From contig DJAM01000012.1 of NCBI GenBank assembly GCA_002429595.1, forward strand, positions 19,837 through 26,018: 6,182 nt of DNA, given 5' to 3'. The DNA comes from Coxiellaceae bacterium UBA6002. GTDB lineage: Bacteria; Pseudomonadota; Gammaproteobacteria; UBA6002. Of the stretch, positions 6,165-6,182 are shown piece after piece; within the stretch, counting starts at the first letter, position 1; the number at the start of each line of letters is the position of its first letter. The translations under genes were made by a program, and so were the position numbers. The notes under the pieces were generated by a model. It searched no databases. It was not told the DNA's origin and saw only the letters and a list, made by a program, of their open reading frames with translations.

Positions 6165-6182
6165 TGTCATTCCCGCGAAGGC
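6165..6182. repeat. Left arm of a dispersed palindromic repeat (truncated)
   Basis: TGTCATTCCCGCGAAGGC begins four bases after the last stop codon and runs off the window. It matches the opening of widely dispersed intergenic palindromes of the form ATTCCCGCGNNNGCGGGAAT found in many beta- and gammaproteobacteria (compare Neisseria dRS3). The expected right arm, GGGAAT and beyond, lies outside. If complete, the transcript would fold into a GC-rich hairpin that could also end or stabilise the mRNA. Confidence 0.6.

Overview
The window carries four complete genes, all on the + strand and packed head to tail, with no rRNA, tRNA, CRISPR array or transposase. It looks like a moderately AT-rich gammaproteobacterium. 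An HMG-CoA lyase gene directly followed by an acetoacetyl-CoA synthetase gene recalls the leucine-catabolism clusters of Legionella-type bacteria, and the window ends at the first arm of a dispersed palindromic repeat of a kind common in beta/gammaproteobacteria. The lineage is an inference from gene content and style; nothing here fixes a genus.

Layout. Positions 1-36 are a run of degenerate CGKGWA hexamers cut by the left edge. A plausible sigma70 promoter (53-81) precedes 114-1424, an MtaD-type methylthioadenosine/S-adenosylhomocysteine deaminase of the amidohydrolase superfamily. A 37-base gap that can fold into two hairpins, the second burying the next Shine-Dalgarno, leads to 1462-2391, HMG-CoA lyase (mvaB). 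This overlaps by ATGA with 2388-4337, acetoacetate-CoA ligase. An 86-base gap follows, containing a six-codon ORF behind the best Shine-Dalgarno of the window, a small dyad and weak promoter-like boxes. Next is 4424-6160, a divergent biotin-carboxylase-like ATP-grasp protein with a roughly 90-residue N-terminal extension. The last 18 bases begin a palindromic repeat truncated by the window edge.

How the genes fit. HMG-CoA lyase splits HMG-CoA into acetyl-CoA and acetoacetate, and the ligase re-activates acetoacetate to acetoacetyl-CoA at the expense of ATP. Together they form the terminal branch of leucine breakdown or a ketone-body salvage step, and their overlap implies coupled translation. 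The deaminase belongs to methionine/SAM by-product salvage and is probably only a co-transcribed neighbour. The upstream leucine enzymes (isovaleryl-CoA dehydrogenase, methylcrotonyl-CoA carboxylase, methylglutaconyl-CoA hydratase) are not in the window.

The most unusual item is the last gene. It keeps nearly all ATP- and bicarbonate-site residues of biotin carboxylase but has no biotin carrier domain, no carboxyltransferase partner nearby, several altered signature motifs, an internal insertion, and an arginine-rich, acid-free N-terminus that resembles a mitochondrial presequence. That resemblance is suggestive only; it is the best candidate here for undescribed biology.
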